Source: Misgurnus anguillicaudatus | Lineage: Eukaryota > Chordata > Actinopteri > Cypriniformes > Cobitidae | DNA: 64,000 nt | NCBI RefSeq assembly: GCF_027580225.2 | Contig: NC_073361.2 | Location: 22,019,501-22,083,500 of the forward strand | Direction of reading: 5' to 3' | Part shown: piece by piece, positions 38,501 through 54,275 of the stretch | How the letters are laid out: each line of letters starts with the position of its first letter | Numbering within the stretch: the first letter of the stretch is position 1 | The notes under the pieces: model-generated | Told to the model about the DNA's origin: nothing | Databases searched by the model: none | Seen by the model: the letters and a program-made list of their open reading frames with translations, nothing else | Position numbers and translations under genes: made by a program

Positions 38501-41500
38501 CCATTCACTTCATTGACCCAGAATGCACTGTGAAACATAATGGGGGCCTCCACAGCTTAAAATTAGTATTAAATGTTATTTTTTATGGAATGAAAAAATG
38601 TAAATAGCAAATGCATTTGCGCCCACTTTTGCGCCCATGGGCGTTCTGGTCTGAAAACGAGGTGTGTTAACTTCAGGCACATTGTTGGCACGTTGCTATT
38701 TTGAGGCTATTTATGTTTTTTGTTATTTAAAGAGCGCAGTAAATTATGCGCCTATAAATAGGACGACACCGCAGGTTTGCTTATCACATACATGAATGCG
38801 CAGCAGCACAAAAACGCTTTTAAATATAAAAGATTAAAGGATTAAATGTAAAAGATTATTATTGAGTCTTTTGGACATAAATGAGGACTAATTATGAGAC
38901 GTTAGAAAGCGCAAAGAGCTGCTTCACCTGTAGCCTAAGTAAATGAATGCTTTTCTTTAAACAAATGCATCTATTTTTAAATGTTTTTATTTTTTATTTA
39001 TTGTATATGATGACACCGTACCTGTGGATATGGTGAAATGAAAAACATTTTAACAAATTATTTTATGAGATTACAATAATTATGTAGGATATCAATACAT
39101 TTACAGCAAATAAAAGCTTGCTATTTGTACTCCTATGACTGAAAAAAACAGGCTTTTAAACCAATTTTTAAACCAAAAATTAAAAATTTCAATAAAAATG
39201 AAAACAACACAATTTTTAACATTATTCTTAAATTGGGGGTCGTCTTCCTCCGCTTAGTTTTTCAGTTTACAAAGTCCGTCATCTAAATAGGGATTAGACA
39301 TAGCGCCAGCTCAACTGGCTTTTAAAGGGGATGAGAGATAAGACTCTCATTGGTTTATTGCACTTTACGCCCAAAACACACCCATTACTCATTAGGAAAA
39401 TATGAACAACCCTTTTCGACCATGCGCCGGTGCACAAACCATTTTTCCCGTCGTTAAATTAGCATCGTGGCATCGGACACGCCCATTTAGACCGTGCGCT
39501 TTAGACAATGCGCTTAGATCATTAAAATAGGGCCCTAAAGATGTTTGTCCATTTAGGGCTACTGTAGAAATATGGCGATGCAAAATGGCGACTTTCATGT
39601 AAGTGGGCCCGCCATAGATATGTATAATAAAGGCTAGATGTCTCGACCACGCTGCTGGCCAATTGAGTGAAACGTCCGCATTTGGTGGCCATCCTACCAC
39701 CGGGCGCTCGCTCACTCGTAGCATTGTGTTTTAATGATGCATTTACATTTAAATGACCATAACTTGCTTAATTTTCTACCGATTTTCAAATGGTTTGGTT
39801 TGTTATAAACGTCAGAGATGTACCTATGACACTGCATACTTAATAAATAATTTTCATGAATCATGTTAAACCATCCAGAAATAGGCACGTTAATAACGTT
39901 TGTAAGAAACCAAACCATTTGAAAATTGGTAGAAAATTGTTCAAGTTATGGTCATTTAAAAGTACATGCATCATTAAAACACAATGCTACGAGTGAGCAA
40001 GCACCCTGTGGTCGATGGCCGCCAGGTGATGACGTTAGAGACTCCGCCGTAACACATCTAGCCTTTATTATACATATCTATGGGGCCCGCGGTGTATGTA
40101 GATATGTATGTAGATAAACGTGATACGTGTACACTTTAAGAATTTGATTATACTCACTGATAAGGTGTAAAAAGAAATGATAGTGTTGTTTCTTCCTTCT
40201 GTGTCATTTTCACCTTTAGATATAACAAACAAGGTTGTTGATTAAATTCATATTCAATTCAAATCACATGAACAGAATCATTTCTGAAGAACTGGAATAC
40301 CTTGAACTGCTCCAAAATCTGAACAGCATTGGTAAACATGCTCTCAGCCTTAAAGTGCTGGCTGTTATTAAGGTAGTTCAGTGGCAAGACTCCCTGTAAA
40401 CAACAACAATACAAGGGTGCAAACTCATCAGGGGTAAAAAAGGTGACAGACACAAGCTATATATACACACATGTATATATACATTTATACAGGGTCTATT
40501 CCGTTCACACAACAGCTTATAGTCACAGCTCTAATACAGTATGAATATAAACACTGAACGAGCAACTGTTAAACTCTTGTACTATACGCACATGATGTCT
40601 CTAATCATAATGACAGATGTAAATGTATTGACTGTACATTTATCAACAAAGTATTATTTTATGCGTAATGTTGCACTTAAAACCATCGCAACACTTAGAT
40701 GCGTATATTACACAACATTTGCCGTTGCATGTTGGCATCTATAAACACTTGTTATGTATAACACATTATAATGTAGCGCAGCTATAGAGCTTTTGCAAAC
40801 AGAGAATACTTTTTTTTGTGGGTGGAGCCCAACTGGTGGCAGAAAGTGACAGCTCTGCAATAGCGGTGTGAAGTGTTTTAGCGTTAAACTGTGATATGAA
40901 TAGATCCGGTGTTCTGTAGAAGTCAGTTTCCCCTATGTTTCTCTTTAGTGTAATGTTTCTTATAGCATTTTCACCACATTACGTTTATTTTTTTAGATAG
41001 GTTAAAAGTTCAAATGGCTTGGCTACTGATATGTGTGCATGTTTTTAATGTATATGTATTGTTCTTTATTGGTAAATCAATTATTTTTACCGTATGAATC
41101 GCTAAAGTACATATAAGAGCAATACTATCATGTATTCTATATAATATCATTTATTAAATATTTCATTATTTTCATGTTTTCTATTATTTCTTCCTTATAT
41201 TTATAGCCTATGTGTTTGCTCTAAAACTATTATAAAACTATTATGTTTACATACAAATTAATTTGTATAGGCCTGTTTATATATTAATAACACTTTACAT
41301 CATGTGTGTGTGTGCTATATTTATTAAGTATGTAAACATCATAATTTTAGAACAAACAGGAAGAAGACATAGGTTAAGATATAAGGTAAAAAGAAGTTAT
41401 AGAAAACAGAAAAAATGTAATATTTAATAAATGGTAATATTATTGATATTATGAACTCAAATCTTTAATCCTTCTAAATAAATTATAAACGTAACATGAT

Positions 41501-44500
41501 GAAAACGCTATAAGAAACACACCAAGTTAACAGACTTCGACAGAACACCGGATATCTTCTCTAATTATTTTCTATTCTAATTATTAAAAGATTTCCAGAT
41601 GATTTCATCACTCCAGTCTGTCTGTTTAAGGGCTTATTGCAACCAAGAACACCTACGTTTATCTTCAAATGGTGTCTTCGACGACGGTATACTATAAAAA
41701 TGAAGGTCATCTTTTTTTGGCATTCCTATTCTGACACTCAACAGGACAAGGAGACATTTTCTAGTGAGTAATCTTGTCCGTTTCACTTGTGTGTAATTCA
41801 TTTCCATTGTTTTTCTGCCACCACGTAACTGTGGCGTCTACTCACAAAAGTCTATATTATGTCTACATTAACACACTGACAGAGCAAGGCACAAACTCTC
41901 CCTTTTGGCTTCGGCTCTATCGTTCAAAACATATTTAAGTTAGATTAATCTTTTTTTAACACAATCAACACACACATCCCTGTTATAAATGAACACAAAT
42001 TTTTGTGGGACCCAACCGTTATTGTACAATTATACAGAAAATGATAGGAAGGCGAATTTTACAACTTACCCCATAGGTGGGGTTCATTTTAACAAACAGA
42101 GGGTTTGTTGTAACACCTGCTAGAAAATTTTGTTTAAACAAAAAATTCTATAAAATTCTGTATACTAAAGGTGGATATGGTTTATATATTTGCCTATAAT
42201 AGATAGATATCCACTCATTTATCCATCCATGATCCTTCATCTAACCATCCTTGTATTATGAATCGATATTGATATAATTTTGATGAATAGCATTTACATT
42301 GTTTTCATTTCATTTTTATGCTTTTAACACATTATGTGTTATTTTGTGTTGATTTTGTGTTAAATAAAACACAAGTTGTGATAAAAGTAACACAAAATGT
42401 GTTGTTTCAATAATAACACAGAAATGTGTGGATTCTGGGACAACGCATTAATTGTGTTGTTTTTAACACATTAGTTACTAGGAGTTGCTGACATGTTTCA
42501 AAATACTGTTATGTTTTAGGTAACAAGACAGTGATTAAAATAATATTAGGTTGGATTTGGTGACTTCACACCCCATTCAGGAATAAAAAAACATAAGATG
42601 AAGAAATTTACTTTCACGCCTCCAAAAACACTCTTTTTCCGTTATCGTAACGAAAACACATGAAAACTTTTCACAAATTCACAGGAGATCATATTCTGAC
42701 AGTAACATAAAAAGGCCAAAATTATGACCTAAATATGTAAAGTAGCCGTGTTACAATTAACCCTGCGTTAGTTTGTGCCCTGTTCACCTTTACAGCGCGT
42801 GACCCCATTTCCTTACATGTTACCTTGCTATTGCATGTTTCTGTGATGCGAATCATGTGATACGTAAATAAGACGTAAATATAAGACGTGAACTTAAGCA
42901 CAATTCTTCTGTGAGGTATTTTTGCATCCGATTGACTGCAAATTGAGTATGTGCACTCAATCTGCACAAATAAGGTGACAATAAACTGTAAAACATAACC
43001 CACCAAACTGGTTAGTGATTTGACATCGTTACCACAACCGATGGACATGATTTTCATACTTTCATTCACTGTGACCCACTCACCCCCCATTTTCAAAAAC
43101 TCATCGGATCTAGACAAATCACAAGAATGACGTATTTTGGATCCAAAAAGGCAAATTTCACCGAAAGGTGACAAATTTGCACACCTGCTAGAAAAAGATG
43201 GTGTGGAAGATAATGTCCAAAAAATGATCTTTAAAAATAACACTTACCACAGAGTTCAAAGGAAACGGAAGTCCTAAAAGCGATGACATCAGTGGAGCAA
43301 TATCAGCCTGGGAAATATGAACAAACAAGCAACAAAAAAGGCAAATCAGCAATATCAGCTTTTATTCACTTTTTATATATCCACATAACATTATTACTTA
43401 ACAGAAAGACCTCACCTGATTGACATCCACTCTCCTGTAGTTTTCTAATCCCCATTCTGAAATGCAAAAGAAAGACTTAATCAGATAAGCTAAGCTATTA
43501 GATTATCTCCATTAAACTAATTCACACATATGAGAGGGCCACATAATAAACCTTTGAGATAAGAATCATCATATTTCTGAAAGGCAGTCCGCTGTGCTCT
43601 CTGAACTCCAGCTCCCCATGCGACTAGTGGGGTCAACGTCTCTGATGGGTGTCCCGCACCATGAGACCCTTAAAACAAAATACACTGTTTAATTCACTTA
43701 AATACACTGACATTTATAAATGATGATAAACTATTGAAACGAACAAACTATTCTTCAACATCTACCATTATTGAAGTGCTGACATGAGATGATGACATAA
43801 AATAGCATAAACGTTAAACTTTCAGTCCAGGTCAGAGAGGCATCTTACCCCAATTCGTCATGCCATGGTCGGACGTGAACACATAAGCTGTTTTTCCATC
43901 ATGCCCGAAAAAGTCATCCATCAAAGTGACAATTTCAGATACACCTGCATCAACCAGGACGATGTTCTCTAGATACTCCCTGTACCATAACCCAAAACAA
44001 GAAATGCTACACATCAGGCTTTGCATAGAATAGCAGCTCCACCTAGTGGCGAAACTATTTTCGAGCATTTCCACACATATAAGCTATTAAAATGTCTTTA
44101 TGTGGTAAAGCATGCTTACTTTGACATGGGCCGGTGGGCGTGGCCATTAGTGTCTATCCCCAAAAGATGCAGGAAAAACACATTTTGATCTTCGTGCAAT
44201 TGATTTAGTAGAGTTTCATTGTTTTTGGCAGCACTCAGAAAAGCCTAAGTAAAAAAGCTAACAATTAATGAGCTAATATTTAAAGCACACATTTAATACA
44301 TTTAATGAGAGCAGTACAGTGTAACAATTAGCTCAGGTTGTTTAAGGTTACCTTAACTTCATCGAAAACCCAAGTGTCAAGTTTGGATGCATCTGTAGAG
44401 GCAAAGTCCTCCCGATCTGGAGGGTAAGTGTGAGTGTACACGTGGTCCCCGCTGGCCCCTATATAAAATACAGGATGTGTTGGTAAAAAGTACAGTAGGG

Positions 44501-45720
44501 CCACTGTACTCCTACAGTTTATCTGACAGGTGTCTGATTGTACCTTTAGCAAACATTGGTAATATATCAGGGCTTCCCCAGCACCAGGTATGTCTGCTTT
44601 CGTTAAAAACTGAATCAAACTCCACCGGATTCTCCTTCCAGCCTGTGAAAAAAAAGAAATTAGTCTTATGTATGCAGAGTGATAAGCTATGCACAAACTA
44701 TAGGCGAGATTTCTTACCCTTGGCCACAGCACTAACATCCTCATAAAATCCTGCTATTAGAGCAACATGACCCGGACGTGATTCAGTGGGCACTCGTGTG
44801 TGTGACACTCCCCACGTGCCAGTCTCTTCAATCACACTCCTTTTGACAGAAAGCAATAACAAACAAAAATTAAACCTATGTGCACATAATAAATACTAGA
44901 TTTAAAAAAGTTATCTGTCAGAGGTGTTGTTGCGTTTTGTTTGTATTTCATGTGTTATAAATGTAAGTGATTTACTCTAACATTCAGCAAAAGTTTTTTA
45001 TCCAAACTCCAAAGCAACTTACATGACAATATTGATGCTCGCTATAAGAATCAATCTAAAATCTGCAACATATTTTGGCCAAATACAGTCTCAAATGAGG
45101 AACTATACAAGAGGACAGGCAGCTTGCATATGTCTCTGGAATTCAAAAACACGCAGACTAAGATGGCTTGGCCATGTATTGAGGATGCCCAATGAAAGAC
45201 CACCCAAAGTTGCCTTGAGATGGACCCCAATTGGGAAAAGAAAAAGGGGTCGACCAAAGAACACCTGGCGTAGGACAGTAATGATTGAGCCGAAGGGGAT
45301 GGGTCTTTCCTGGGACGAAGCACAGGCCAAAGCATGAGACAGGGTTCAGTGGCAGTGTATGATTGCAGCCTTATGCCCCAACTGGGACGAAGAGGATAAG
45401 TAAGTAAGTATAAGAATCAACTGGACCGTAACAGTTAACACCACAATCTGTCCACCTAATCTATGCATAAACAGATAATCCCACATACGTCACCTTATGT
45501 AAGGACCTCTGACTGTCCCATTGTCATCTGGTTTAAAAAGGCTCTCTGCTCTTAAGCCATCTGCCACAATGAGGACCAGACGCTTGGCTGGAGGAGGCAG
45601 AGATACACGCTGGGGTGTCATTCCATGGACAAGTGGAGATGTGAAGTAAATGTCAAATATCGAAAGAAAGAAAACAATATGGACCATGAGCCCCACGATG
45701 AAGAATGTTATCATCTTCAT
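23566..45720 (-). CDS. pign: GPI ethanolamine phosphate transferase 1 (PIGN), complete, 28 coding exons
   Basis: ER multi-pass enzyme that adds ethanolamine phosphate to the first mannose of GPI anchors. Coding exons, minus strand: 45720-45494, 44839-44718, 44642-44544, 44458-44352, 44244-44120, 43979-43849, 43668-43552, 43456-43416, 43307-43248, 40393-40301, 40213-40158, 38156-38078, 37994-37812, 37655-37516, 36933-36834, 36737-36645, 36572-36481, 36013-35911, 30522-30414, 30210-30108, 27978-27876, 26922-26836, 26746-26691, 26603-26528, 26293-26220, 24098-24056, 23965-23913, 23689-23566. All use GT/AG and stay in phase. The sum, 2796 bases, gives 931 residues plus stop, the length I recall for human PIGN. 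A signal-anchor helix is followed by the alkaline-phosphatase-type luminal domain: [39 protein letters not shown] and [10 protein letters not shown] hold the metal and catalytic residues. Many C-terminal helices follow. Two acceptors (exons 17 and 22 region) were chosen by reading frame and homology. Large transposons sit in introns 18 and 25. Confidence 0.96.
24520..25702 (+). mobile_element. Tc1-like transposon, inactive, in pign intron 25
   Basis: Inverted ends CACTCACCTAAAGGATTATT and AATAATCCTTTAGGTGAGTG sit next to TA on both sides (24,518-24,519 and 25,703-25,704). The 1183-bp body encodes a Tc1 transposase from ATG 24,668 with a helix-turn-helix start (GLSISQSAQ). It is broken by frameshifts near 24,790-24,830 and by stops before 25,200. 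WFDESQF and QDNASCH keep the first two catalytic aspartates, but the third acidic position reads DLNPIQH, so glutamate is replaced by glutamine. Confidence 0.93.
26923..27875. other. pign intron 21
   Basis: Repeat-derived sequence. ATGCATTTTGCAGACACTTA at 27,125 resembles the SINE tail. From about 27,150 to 27,455 there is a GC-richer stretch with weakly inverted ends (TTCACACAGGGCAT, ATCCCGTGTAAATG). No exon is visible. Confidence 0.4.
28155..29140. repeat. About 1-kb dispersed repeat, copy 1 (pign intron 20)
   Basis: Shares a colinear series of blocks with 41,900-42,792: AACACACACATC, TTACAACTTACCCCATA, GGTGGGG/AGTGGGG, CAGGAGATCAT and GCGTTAGTTT near the right end. No ORF and no clear terminal repeats. 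Both copies lie in introns of the same gene and in the same orientation. Confidence 0.75.
30900..31553. mobile_element. TTAA MITE inserted into the Tc1 arm
   Basis: TTAA is duplicated at 30,896-30,899 and 31,554-31,557. Removing the element leaves ATAAC-TTAA-CTGTGG, the expected continuous Tc1 sequence. Ends AGGAACACTCCACTTTTTT and AAAAAAGTGGAGTGTCCCT are inverted. The interior matches copies at 8117-8615 and 54,276-54,914. Confidence 0.92.
31345..31495. mobile_element. 151-bp TTAA MITE nested in the TTAA MITE
   Basis: TTAA occurs at 31,341-31,344 and 31,496-31,499. Ends AGGTATTGCGGAGGATTTTC and GAAAATCCTCCGCTATAACT are inverted. Removing it restores ATGTTTAACTCTAGGGGAG-type sequence as seen in the sister copies. 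Confidence 0.9.
31677..31713 (+). mobile_element. 37-bp insertion with a 12-bp duplication and A-rich end
   Basis: AGTGAAGTAGAC occurs on both sides (31,665-31,676 and 31,714-31,725), where a Tc1 should have one copy. The insert has AATAAA followed by AGAAAGAAAG and GAA repeats, like the 3' tail of an extremely truncated retroposon. Confidence 0.7.
31752..32648 (+). pseudogene. Tc1 transposase, broken, C-terminus severed by the LINE
   Basis: Starts [14 protein letters not shown], with the N-terminal DNA-binding part shifted to a second frame after about residue 35 (KAIYKPLGL, then [14 protein letters not shown]). The catalytic part reads [21 protein letters not shown] and YLNPIEMLW, so the DD34E acids are present. 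It stops in LINE sequence after DEWVNIP. The C-terminal piece ([15 protein letters not shown]) resumes at about 35,545 beyond the LINE. Confidence 0.9.
32649..35538 (+). mobile_element. L2-type LINE, 5'-truncated, one frameshift
   Basis: One long frame runs to 34,285. A second, one base out of register, continues through 34,276 to 35,259. The endonuclease part is missing its start but keeps [23 protein letters not shown] and SDHFCVYF. The reverse transcriptase shows [29 protein letters not shown] and SYADDTQIY. The 3' end is a short UTR and a (TTGCC)n tail at about 35,513-35,538, typical of L2. It lies inside the Tc1 transposase, between ATTCCT and CACATC. Confidence 0.93.
36067..36325. mobile_element. 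Two tRNA-type SINE pieces in opposite orientation
   Basis: 36,067-36,175 reads forward (GCGCCAGCAGTGCAAAAG, GGGTTCGATCCC B box, CACACATACTGATAAAATGC). From 36,180 to 36,325 the sequence runs backward: SINE tail (AATTTGGCAGATGCTTTAAT) first, then the inverse A-box region CTCTACCACTGAGCTACAGG. They lie in pign intron 17. Confidence 0.8.
36991..37224. repeat. MITE with GGGCTGTGA...ATTAATCGCGATTAATC ends
   Basis: The left end has GATTAATCGCGATTAATCGC and the right end GAGATTAATCTAGATTAATC followed by GCCCAGCTCT. TACAAAATAAAAGT is inverted inside. The middle is an AT microsatellite. It lies in pign intron 14. Confidence 0.75.
37265..37350 (-). mobile_element. SINE tail fragment
   Basis: GATGCATTTGGCAGTCGTTT then TTATCCAAAGTGACTTACAA is the reverse complement of the common SINE tail. 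The upstream part is not recognisable. Confidence 0.7.
38560..39540. repeat. Probable DNA-transposon remnant with GCGCCC-rich ends
   Basis: Left part has TTTGCGCCCACTTTTGCGCC and GGGCGTTCTGGTCT. Right part has TTACGCCCAAAACACACCC, CATGCGCCGGTGCACAAACC and TTAAAATAGGGCCC. It looks like one repetitive element in pign intron 11, but I could not define both termini. Confidence 0.45.
39604..40090. repeat. Long palindromic MITE (GGGCCCGCCATAGATATG ends)
   Basis: GATATGTATAATAAAGGCTA at the left is inverted as TAGCCTTTATTATACATATC at the right, next to GGGCCCGC on each side. Further in, CAAATGGTTTGGTTTGTTAT and AAACCAAACCATTTGAAAAT continue the fold-back. It lies in pign intron 11. Confidence 0.85.
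41900..42792. repeat. About 1-kb dispersed repeat, copy 2 (pign intron 9)
   Basis: Colinear with 28,155-29,140 (TTACAACTTACCCCATAGG, ACAAACCCT-type blocks, CACAGGAGATCATATTCTG, GCGTTAGTTTGTGCCC). An AACACA/TGTGTT MITE (about 42,315-42,485) interrupts it. Confidence 0.75.
45055..45408 (+). mobile_element. 5'-truncated LINE end with 12-bp duplication, pign intron 1
   Basis: TATAAGAATCAA flanks it on both sides (45,043-45,054 and 45,409-45,420), and a TAAG-repeat tail precedes the right copy. Together these indicate target-primed insertion. The body translates to the C-terminal end of a LINE ORF2: [41 protein letters not shown], then a stop where related elements often read on. The clade is uncertain. 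Confidence 0.88.
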
Positions 45721-47313
45721 CCTGTCTGCAGTCAGATCTGTGGCATTATTTTTTTAGAAAGAGAAAGATAAACATGTATTTACTATAGTACGTTTGTATT
45801 TACTACAGTACTCTGAAGTAATAACTATAATGAATTTAAAAACTGCAAAAAACATTATTTATTATTTACTTAAGAAAACACTAGTATCTAGTGTCGATCA
45901 ATTTACTATAGTAAATACTCCTACAGTATTTTATTTTATTTTATGTGGGTTAAGTATTAATATGTTGTAATGAATTGAACATTAAAAATAATCTTACCTT
46001 TTGGCTAATCCTAGGATGAAACTAACTCATAAGATTTCTTCAGTGACGGTAGAAACCATGTAAATCTTTTGAGTACATTACTCGTAAATGAATGAATCAA
46101 TGAATTAACGCGGCAGCAGCATATGAGTCTATGGGAAGACTAAACATACTAAGTATCAAACATACATAAATTTGTTTCAGAGTGGTGATTTTGTATGGTA
46201 GAAAACTCGCTAAAAAAACTAATAAACCAAACAATTTTTAAGAAATTAAACTGACAACTTCACTTCACTTCCTTGTTTTCATGACCTTTGAACTGAAAAT
46301 ACGCGCAAAGAGTTCTGGGAAATGTGGTTTATGCACCTGTGAGAATTTTGGAGAGTTCAATTTTCCGAAAATTCCCGTCCTTGTAAAAATTTTATAAAAT
46401 GTCAAAATAAAACTAAATAAATGTAATCAAATTAAAATAATGGCAGTAAGTTTGTGACATTCTGTGACATTGTAAATGAAATTCTTGGATAAAAGGGCAA
46501 TGTCTATTTGTTCTTTACAGAGTAAAAAAAAACATACAAACAGTATGTATTCAAAAAGTCGGTACTAAACTTCACGTTGATCTGTTATAATGACGTCATC
46601 TTATTAATTTCCCTCAGCTCGGTTCCCTCAGCTTTTGTCCATAGTGGTAAATGGTCCATATATCCTGTTTTTAATACCTAAATAAAGATATGAATAGATT
46701 AGAAGTTATATTAATTAAAATGGTCGTTTTCATATCAAATGTAAAATTCTGTGTGATCAAGAAGATATCTTTTATTCCTGTTTTATTATTTTTCACACAT
46801 TTAAACTGTTTTTATTAAAATCATATTTATTTTCTTTTAATTTATATTTTTTGTGGGTCTCTTCTTTCTACATACTTTTTTTCTTATATATTGTTTTCTT
46901 AAACCACTTTAAATGACCTCTGTGTATAAAATTTGCTATAAAAATTTTCTTGCTTTGCCTTAATCAAATTAATAATATACAAGAAAAAAATGTAACAATT
47001 TTAAAGACAGGTTTTTATATCGTAAAAGCATTACATTTAAAAAGTCAAAATACTACTGCTGCGTAACGTTGGAGGCTTTTATTTTGAAAACATACCATCG
47101 CAAGGCAACACGTATTGTTGCTGAGTTCAGTTGCGCATTGATCAGCAAAGGATACAACGAGAGCTTTGTTAATTATTGTTAAATGCTGTGTTTGCACGTT
47201 TAGGTAAACTTTTGAAAAACAATTTCCATTATTAAGTTCTTGAATGATTACATTTCCGTAAGGTGTTTACTAAACTTTTCCTTATAGTAAATCTGGACCT
47301 TTAAACCGCCTCT
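45721..47313. promoter_or_regulatory. Head-to-head interval between pign and cops5
   Basis: pign reads left and cops5 right. A donor-like AAAAG/GTAAGATT on the minus strand at 45,998 and an acceptor-like CCACAG before the pign ATG suggest a noncoding pign exon around 46.0-46.3 kb. On the plus strand CGTTTAG/GTAAAC at 47,203 and CCTTATAG at 47,286 suggest a cops5 5' UTR intron. A perfect CRE palindrome TGACGTCA lies at 46,591-46,598. No TATA box is clear. Confidence 0.5.
46778..46966 (+). mobile_element. L2 LINE 3'-UTR fragment
   Basis: TTTTTATTAAAATCATATTT, AATGACCTCTGTGTATAAAA and CTTGCTTTGCCTT follow the 3' UTR and tail of the L2 at 35.3-35.5 kb with scattered changes. It lies between the two divergent genes. 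Confidence 0.75.
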
Positions 47314-52366
<5,053 letters not shown>

Positions 52367-52512
52367 ACTTGAAAGGAACTGACGTAGGATCTTACATGCT
52401 GTTTTTGCTTAGTTATGTGTTCCCTTTATTCTGATTCTGCTTTGAAAGATTCAAAGTAATTCTTGTGTAGGAATCTCTTCAATATTTGCATTACTTGTCG
52501 TATGTTTAAACA

Positions 52513-52518
52513 AATAAA
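52513..52518 (+). promoter_or_regulatory. Likely cops5 polyadenylation signal
   Basis: AATAAA lies about 147 bases after the cops5 stop codon and is followed by a T-rich stretch. Confidence 0.6.
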
Positions 52519-52539
52519 AAATGCTGTTCAGGTTTATTG

Positions 52540-54270
52540 GTTAACGTATGTCTTTTTTTGCTTTTTTTTTAAATATGGAAAGTCTACATTTTCCCCAAGT
52601 GTTGCATCGTATTTACCTCAAAAGTCTGTCTAAAATTGTAACTCATGCAGATCATTGACAGCCTGTCTTTTAGAGCAAGACTAATGAGTTTTCCTCAGTG
52701 TTGCAGGATACCAGACGTTTTTAAATTCATGCTCCTATGGGTACAGTGTGTAACACAGTACCGTACCATTCCCGTCTCCCACAATCAGAGCTCTGGGATC
52801 AGCGTTTCATTCACACACCCTAACAACGCAACATTTAGGCTGTTAACAAAAACCACAGTGCAGTCGCCTATCATGCAATTCCATTTTCATATTTGCCAGT
52901 CATAGCATTACATAATGGAATAACAAACTCAGTGGCTATATGCTTGCCCAAAGGTAAACACAGTTTGGCATGGTCAAAGCGCATCTGTCAGGACGACCCT
53001 GTGCAGGTTGTCTCTGTGTTGTACACAGTCCTTCACGATACTGAGCTTGACGCTGTGGCCCGTCACTGATGCATCACAGAAACGGGCTCTCGACACACTG
53101 GAGTCTATTCAGCCCTGCGTGTCTGCTCTTTATCGCTGCGGACACTCGACACACGTGGTTTCTCGAACATAAACGCGTCTGCTTTTTTACAGACAACGGT
53201 GCTGACATCATGCTCGTGCACTCGAGTTTTTTTATCCCCACACCATAGCCCTTTAAGATTTTCTTGCTATGTTCCAGAAACCGGCGATCTGCTCAGTTGT
53301 GCCCTTTGCAATTTGTGGATTTTGGACTGAAGATGTAGTGAGAGAGTGTTTTTGTTCTTGACCACAGAGCCAACATACCGAATCCAATAGTTGAGCCCAC
53401 AGAGGATGAAATTCATTGAAATCGCAGTCGTCGAAAGTTCAGTGTTTCAACCATTGGAATCGCAAATGAGGCTTATAATCATCACCAGATGAACTTTTTT
53501 AATGCTTAAGGACTAAAGCAGATGAGTACAAATGAGAATTAGCCTAAACATACGAATATTACGTTTAACAGGAGCGAGTTAACATCAGCCAAATCTATTA
53601 ACTAAATTTAAAGGTGTGTTTTCTATTAAGAAAGAACCTTCTAGGATTACTGTGGAATTCCACTTCATTTGCTGAATCCAAAGAAAACTTTACTAAAATA
53701 CTGAACACTAAGTAGGCTACAGAAGAAAGTGGTAAAATATGTAATTAAGGGAATATAATAAAGTAATACTTCGCACAAACAACCAAGGGTTCCTATTTAT
53801 CACAGGGCTCTTGTCCTAGATACCTTTGGGACCAATGACCCCGTACACATCCACAGATATTTGGTAGCGCTGATGTTTTCTTTGGACCATATAATAATCT
53901 CAACAAGCATGGCAGTAAGGAGCTGAAATGTCCCAGAGGGAGAAGCCCCCACCCCCAGACGCCTACAACCAACCAAAGCAACATTTCCTTTCTGCCAAGT
54001 ACTTTACATGCAAAAATGGAGGCTAGTCACTCAGTTTCAGGAAGCACATTCCTCAACAGTATATAACAATACACGGGTCAATGCTATGACCAAAGCACAC
54101 CCCACTTCTCCACAACTGATATGCATTATTTATAGCAACAGTTTGACCAGCTGAAGTTGATAAACATGGTTTGGGATTTCAGCTTGTAAATGCTTAAGAA
54201 TGCTCAGCTGGTTGCAAGTGACCTGTTAGGAAACATATTAGTGATGATAGTTTTACAAAACTGAAGGGTT
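52540..54270. other. Intergenic DNA after cops5, no feature recognised
   Basis: No splice-compatible exons, long ORFs or terminal repeats were recognised. Base composition is somewhat less AT-rich around 52.9-53.3 kb. Confidence 0.5.
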
Positions 54271-54275
54271 TCTAA

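Noticed and set aside
42722..43243. 173-residue ORF on the minus strand
   Set aside because: It overlaps the dispersed repeat and a pign intron and resembles no protein I know.
44936..45042. Additional pign exon in intron 1
   Set aside because: The sequence is a SINE-tail-like fragment (TTTTTTATCCAAACTCCAAA) and the flanking exons already join in phase.
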